33,710 nucleotides of DNA from Paludibacteraceae bacterium (GTDB taxonomy: Bacteria; Bacteroidota; Bacteroidia; Bacteroidales; Paludibacteraceae): the NCBI GenBank assembly GCA_017628395.1, contig JAGBZD010000062.1, forward strand, positions 1-33,710, in the 5' to 3' direction. The notes beneath the pieces are model-generated. The model was not told the DNA's origin and made no database searches. It was given only the letters and a program-made list of their open reading frames with translations. This document shows positions 31,740 to 33,710 of the stretch, one piece after another. A program made the translations under genes and the position numbers. Each line of letters opens with the position of its first letter. The first letter of the stretch is position 1.

Positions 31740-33155
31740 CTATTGCTTATCCGCCTCAATGAGTGCCAGCAGCTGTGCCACCGCCTCTTCTTGTGGAATA
31801 TTTTTCAGCACACATTCTTTGCCTTTGTACAAACTCACTTTGCCACGCCCTGCGCCCACATAGCCGTAATCAGCGTCCGCCATCTCGCCAGGACCATTCA
31901 CGATACAGCCCATGATACCTATCTTTAAGCCCTGCAAATGGGCAGTAGCAGCTTTCACTTGGGCAATGGTTTGTTCCAAATCAAACAAAGTGCGACCGCA
32001 GCCGGGGCAGGATATATACTCCGTTTTATACATACGCACGCGCGCGGCTTGAAGAATGTCTTTGCTCAGGCGAATGAGGTCATCGGCTGCAAAATGGTCA
32101 TTATTGAGTACCAATTCGGTGCAATTGTAGTCCCACAAAAGGCGACCACATTCAGCGGCGGCATGCAGTTGAAACTGCTGCCAATCGGTATCTGCGTTGG
32201 AGAAACACACTGTTTTATCTTCAATCTTGACTTGGGTGGTAGCCCCATAGCGAACACTTTGGCTATCAGCAAAATAATCCACCAATGCTTTGGCTACGGA
32301 CAACTCTTTTTCGGGTGCTTCGCTCAGACTCACACGAATGGTGTCGCCAATGCCATCTGCCAGCAAGGCACCTATGCCCACAGCGGATTTCACGCGCCCA
32401 TCTTCGCCTTCACCAGCTTCCGTCACACCCAAATGCAATGGGAACGCCATACCTTCTTCCGCCATCTGCCAAACCAACAGGCGAACGGTTGTCACCATCA
32501 CACGGGTGTTGCTGGCTTTGATGGACAGCACAATATCCTTGAAGTCTTCTGCCACCGCCACACGCAAAAACTCCATACAGCTCTCCACCATGCCTTCGGG
32601 CGTATCGCCGTAGCGCGACATGATACGGTCGCTCAGACTGCCGTGATTAACGCCAATGCGCAAGGCAGTCTTGTGCTGTTTGCAGATATTCAGCAATTGC
32701 ACGAACCGCACACGCAGGCGCTCCAGTTCGGCTTGATATTCCTCGTCGGTGTAATCTATTTGCTTGAACTTGCGCGCAGGATCAATATAGTTACCCGGAT
32801 TGATGCGCACTTTCTCCACCACTTTCGCCGCAGCATCTGCCACATCCGACTGAAAGTGAACATCGGCTACCAACGGAACCACTCTACACAACTCCGAACC
32901 ACCCTGAACCAATCTACACAACGCCTCCCGTATCTGCGCCAGAGATTCTACCTCGCGCATGCCTTGCGTGGTAAAACGGAGAAGTTCTGTGCCAGCGGCG
33001 ATGCAACGCTCGGCTTGTGCCACGCTGCCCTCGATGTCGTTGGTCGAAGTATTCGCCATAGTTTGAATACGAACAGGGTGTTCGCTACCTATCTCCATAT
33101 TGCCCACTTGGGTGGTGGTGGTTTGTCTGCGGTTGTAAGTCAGTTGAATGTCCAT
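31740..33155 (-). CDS. ispG: 4-hydroxy-3-methylbut-2-enyl diphosphate synthase IspG
   Basis: ATG 33155 gives MDIQLTYNRRQTTTTQVGNM; an upstream ATG at 33176 is possible. About 471 residues. The TIM-barrel part carries GSEHPVRIQTMANTSTND, VPLVADVHF and KVRINPGNY. The reductase part carries the iron-sulfur ligands YISCPGCGRTLFDL and MGCIVNGPGEMADADYGYVG. The enzyme makes HMBPP in the non-mevalonate isoprenoid pathway. Between GVTEAGEGEDGRVKSAVGIG and the CPGC motif lies an extra segment. As I recall it is longer (proteins of about 600 residues) in most Bacteroidota, so this copy looks compact. Residues CRLVQGGSELCRVV lie on a repetitive DNA stretch. Confidence 0.93.
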   Translation of the reverse strand: MDIQLTYNRRQTTTTQVGNMEIGSEHPVRIQTMANTSTNDIEGSVAQAERCIAAGTELLRFTTQGMREVESLAQIREALCRLVQGGSELCRVVPLVADVHFQSDVADAAAKVVEKVRINPGNYIDPARKFKQIDYTDEEYQAELERLRVRFVQLLNICKQHKTALRIGVNHGSLSDRIMSRYGDTPEGMVESCMEFLRVAVAEDFKDIVLSIKASNTRVMVTTVRLLVWQMAEEGMAFPLHLGVTEAGEGEDGRVKSAVGIGALLADGIGDTIRVSLSEAPEKELSVAKALVDYFADSQSVRYGATTQVKIEDKTVCFSNADTDWQQFQLHAAAECGRLLWDYNCTELVLNNDHFAADDLIRLSKDILQAARVRMYKTEYISCPGCGRTLFDLEQTIAQVKAATAHLQGLKIGIMGCIVNGPGEMADADYGYVGAGRGKVSLYKGKECVLKNIPQEEAVAQLLALIEADKQ

Positions 33156-33173
33156 AAAAGCCCGAATTTGGTG

Positions 33174-33204
33174 CAAAGTTACGCAAATATTTTGGTATTA
33201 GCAA
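33174..33204 (-). promoter_or_regulatory. Promoter of ispG
   Basis: On the minus strand TTG (33204-33202) and TAacTTTG (33181-33174) are separated by 20 nt, ending about 18 nt before the chosen ispG start. It faces away from the tRNA-Lys promoter. Confidence 0.8.
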
Positions 33205-33241
33205 TAAAAAACACTAATTTTTGCATTTTTTTGTCGAAATA

Positions 33242-33273
33242 TTTGGTCATGTCAAAAAAAAGCAGTACTTTTG
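33242..33273 (+). promoter_or_regulatory. Promoter of the tRNA-Lys transcript
   Basis: TTTG at 33242-33245 and TActTTTG at 33266-33273 are separated by 20 nt. The next convincing gene on this strand is tRNA-Lys, about 170 nt downstream. Confidence 0.75.
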
Positions 33274-33277
33274 CACC

Positions 33278-33445
33278 CGCTTTCGAATGGAAGCGTGTTT
33301 TTATGCGCAACAATCGAATAAGTGTTCTTTTCGAATAACCGCTTAAAAAACATCCGAGAAGCTCGTGGCTTCGAGGATAGAGGAGGAATGGCGGCAAGCC
33401 AAACTCGCAGAGCGAGTTTCTTCTTGCAAGCCAATTCCGACGAGA
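33278..33445 (+). ncRNA. Structured 5' leader of tRNA-Lys transcript
   Basis: Three hairpins are visible. CGCTT/AAGCG (33278-33295) is followed by TGTTTTTA, like an early terminator. ATCC..GAAGC/GCTTC..GGAT spans 33352-33378. AAACTCGC/GCGAGTTT spans 33401-33419 with a 3-nt loop. A possible 11-codon frame (MRNNRISVLFE) starts at 33303. The length is unusual for a tRNA precursor, so attenuation or a second RNA product is possible. Confidence 0.4.
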
Positions 33446-33521
33446 GATTCAGTAGCTCAGCAGGTAGAGCACATCCCTTTTAAGGATGGGGTCCTGGGTT
33501 CGAGCCCCAGCTGAATCACCA
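33446..33521 (+). tRNA. tRNA-Lys (TTT anticodon)
   Basis: A complete cloverleaf is visible. Acceptor GATTCAG pairs with CTGAATC. The D arm is GCTC/GAGC. The anticodon stem CATCC/GGATG closes a CTTTTAA loop with anticodon TTT. The T arm CTGGG/CCCAG has a TTCGAGC loop. The discriminator A is followed by an encoded CCA. It reads lysine AAA/AAG codons. Confidence 0.97.
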
Positions 33522-33555
33522 AAAGAGCAGAAGTCATTGGCTTCTGCTCTTTTTT
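33521..33555 (+). terminator. Terminator of tRNA-Lys
   Basis: AAAAGAGCAGAAG pairs perfectly with CTTCTGCTCTTTT across a 7-nt loop and runs into more T residues. It directly abuts the encoded CCA. Confidence 0.93.
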
Positions 33556-33577
33556 GGTAATTTTGGTTTAATTTTCT

Positions 33578-33708
33578 ATGGGATTTATATAGCTATTGAC
33601 ACTTGTGGTTATTATCTATCTCTTCATTTTGTTTTGAGTTGCCAATGCGCCAAGCGCATTCTTCCAACTCAAACAAAATATACTCCTTGAATTGACGATA
33701 ATTGACAA
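33578..33708 (+). repeat. Dispersed 130-bp hairpin repeat, copy B
   Basis: This is homologous to copy A at 2887-3014 with the same ends and the same AATGCGC/GCGCATT core. Its outer arms are GAGTTG and CAACTC, continuing as ATTTTGTTT/AAACAAAAT with one bulge. It begins 23 nt after the tRNA-Lys terminator and reaches the window edge, so it may extend further. Confidence 0.7.
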
Positions 33709-33710
33709 CT

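Noticed and set aside
31938-33338. 466-codon frame antisense to ispG
   Set aside because: It is a shadow frame opposite a clear enzyme gene, with His/Gln-rich composition and no recognisable domain.
33388-33483. Frame MAASQTRRAS... with AGGAGG just upstream, ending within tRNA-Lys
   Set aside because: The AGGAGG is only 1 nt from the ATG, which is too close for normal initiation, and the frame stops in the tRNA anticodon loop.
2887-33708. Repeat copies A and B as attachment sites of a 30-kb integrated island
   Set aside because: They are only about 80 percent identical, the DNA between them is mostly core genes, and no integrase is present.
33578-33708. Integron attC-like site in the dispersed repeat
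   Set aside because: The imperfect palindrome lacks the RYYYAAC/GTTRRRY ends of attC, and no integron integrase or cassette array is seen.

Overview
This window reads as chromosome of an uncultured Bacteroidales bacterium (Bacteroidota). The evidence is several promoters of the Bacteroidota primary sigma type (TTG or TTTG, about 20 nt, TAnnTTTG), type IX secretion (T9SS) C-terminal sorting signals, a BtuG-type cobalamin surface lipoprotein behind a cobalamin riboswitch, a DUF4254 gene beside a family 9 glycosyltransferase, and an IspG with the extra central segment seen in this phylum. T9SS cargo argues against a typical Bacteroides. I cannot name the genus.

Left part (1-6742, plus strand). 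A strong promoter drives a structured, apparently non-coding leader of about 300 nt. Three genes follow: a small T9SS-sorted protein, a secreted C-type-lectin/FISUMP-like protein whose C-terminus resembles the variable end of diversity-generating-retroelement targets, and a cytoplasmic papain/C39-like cysteine protease. A 630-bp gene-free stretch contains paired CGGCACA motifs and copy A of a 130-bp dispersed hairpin repeat. Next come a cobalamin riboswitch and three surface-protein genes (BtuG-like beta-propeller lipoprotein, PKD-like lipoprotein, DUF4465-like protein), closed by a strong terminator. No TonB-dependent BtuB lies in this operon.

Middle part (6743-20835, plus strand). A YidE/AspT-type transporter with its own promoter and terminator comes first. 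Then MlaE and MlaF lipid-transport subunits lead into a detached protease-propeptide-like protein and an M6 metalloprotease with a T9SS tail, followed by exonuclease III and LptB. A tightly overlapping envelope-polysaccharide operon runs on: Kelch lipoprotein, Wzi-like outer-membrane protein, DUF4254, GT9, LPS-core kinase, GT4 and O-antigen ligase.

Right part (20777-33155, minus strand). Read in transcription order from the right: ispG, a GldA-like ABC ATPase, ruvB, a YjjG-like HAD phosphatase, grpE, dnaJ, an outer-membrane pair, an LtaS-like phosphoglycerol transferase, and a GT4 enzyme whose tail overlaps the convergent O-antigen ligase. The right end holds a divergently transcribed tRNA-Lys(TTT) with a long structured leader, a terminator, and copy B of the dispersed repeat.

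The least explained content is repetitive and RNA-like. A 35-nt palindrome sits inside two reading frames in opposite orientations and also ahead of dnaJ. Period-7 repeat arrays occur within and between genes, and two of the three palindromes sit next to them. A covarying dispersed hairpin and the multi-hairpin leader at the left edge complete the set.
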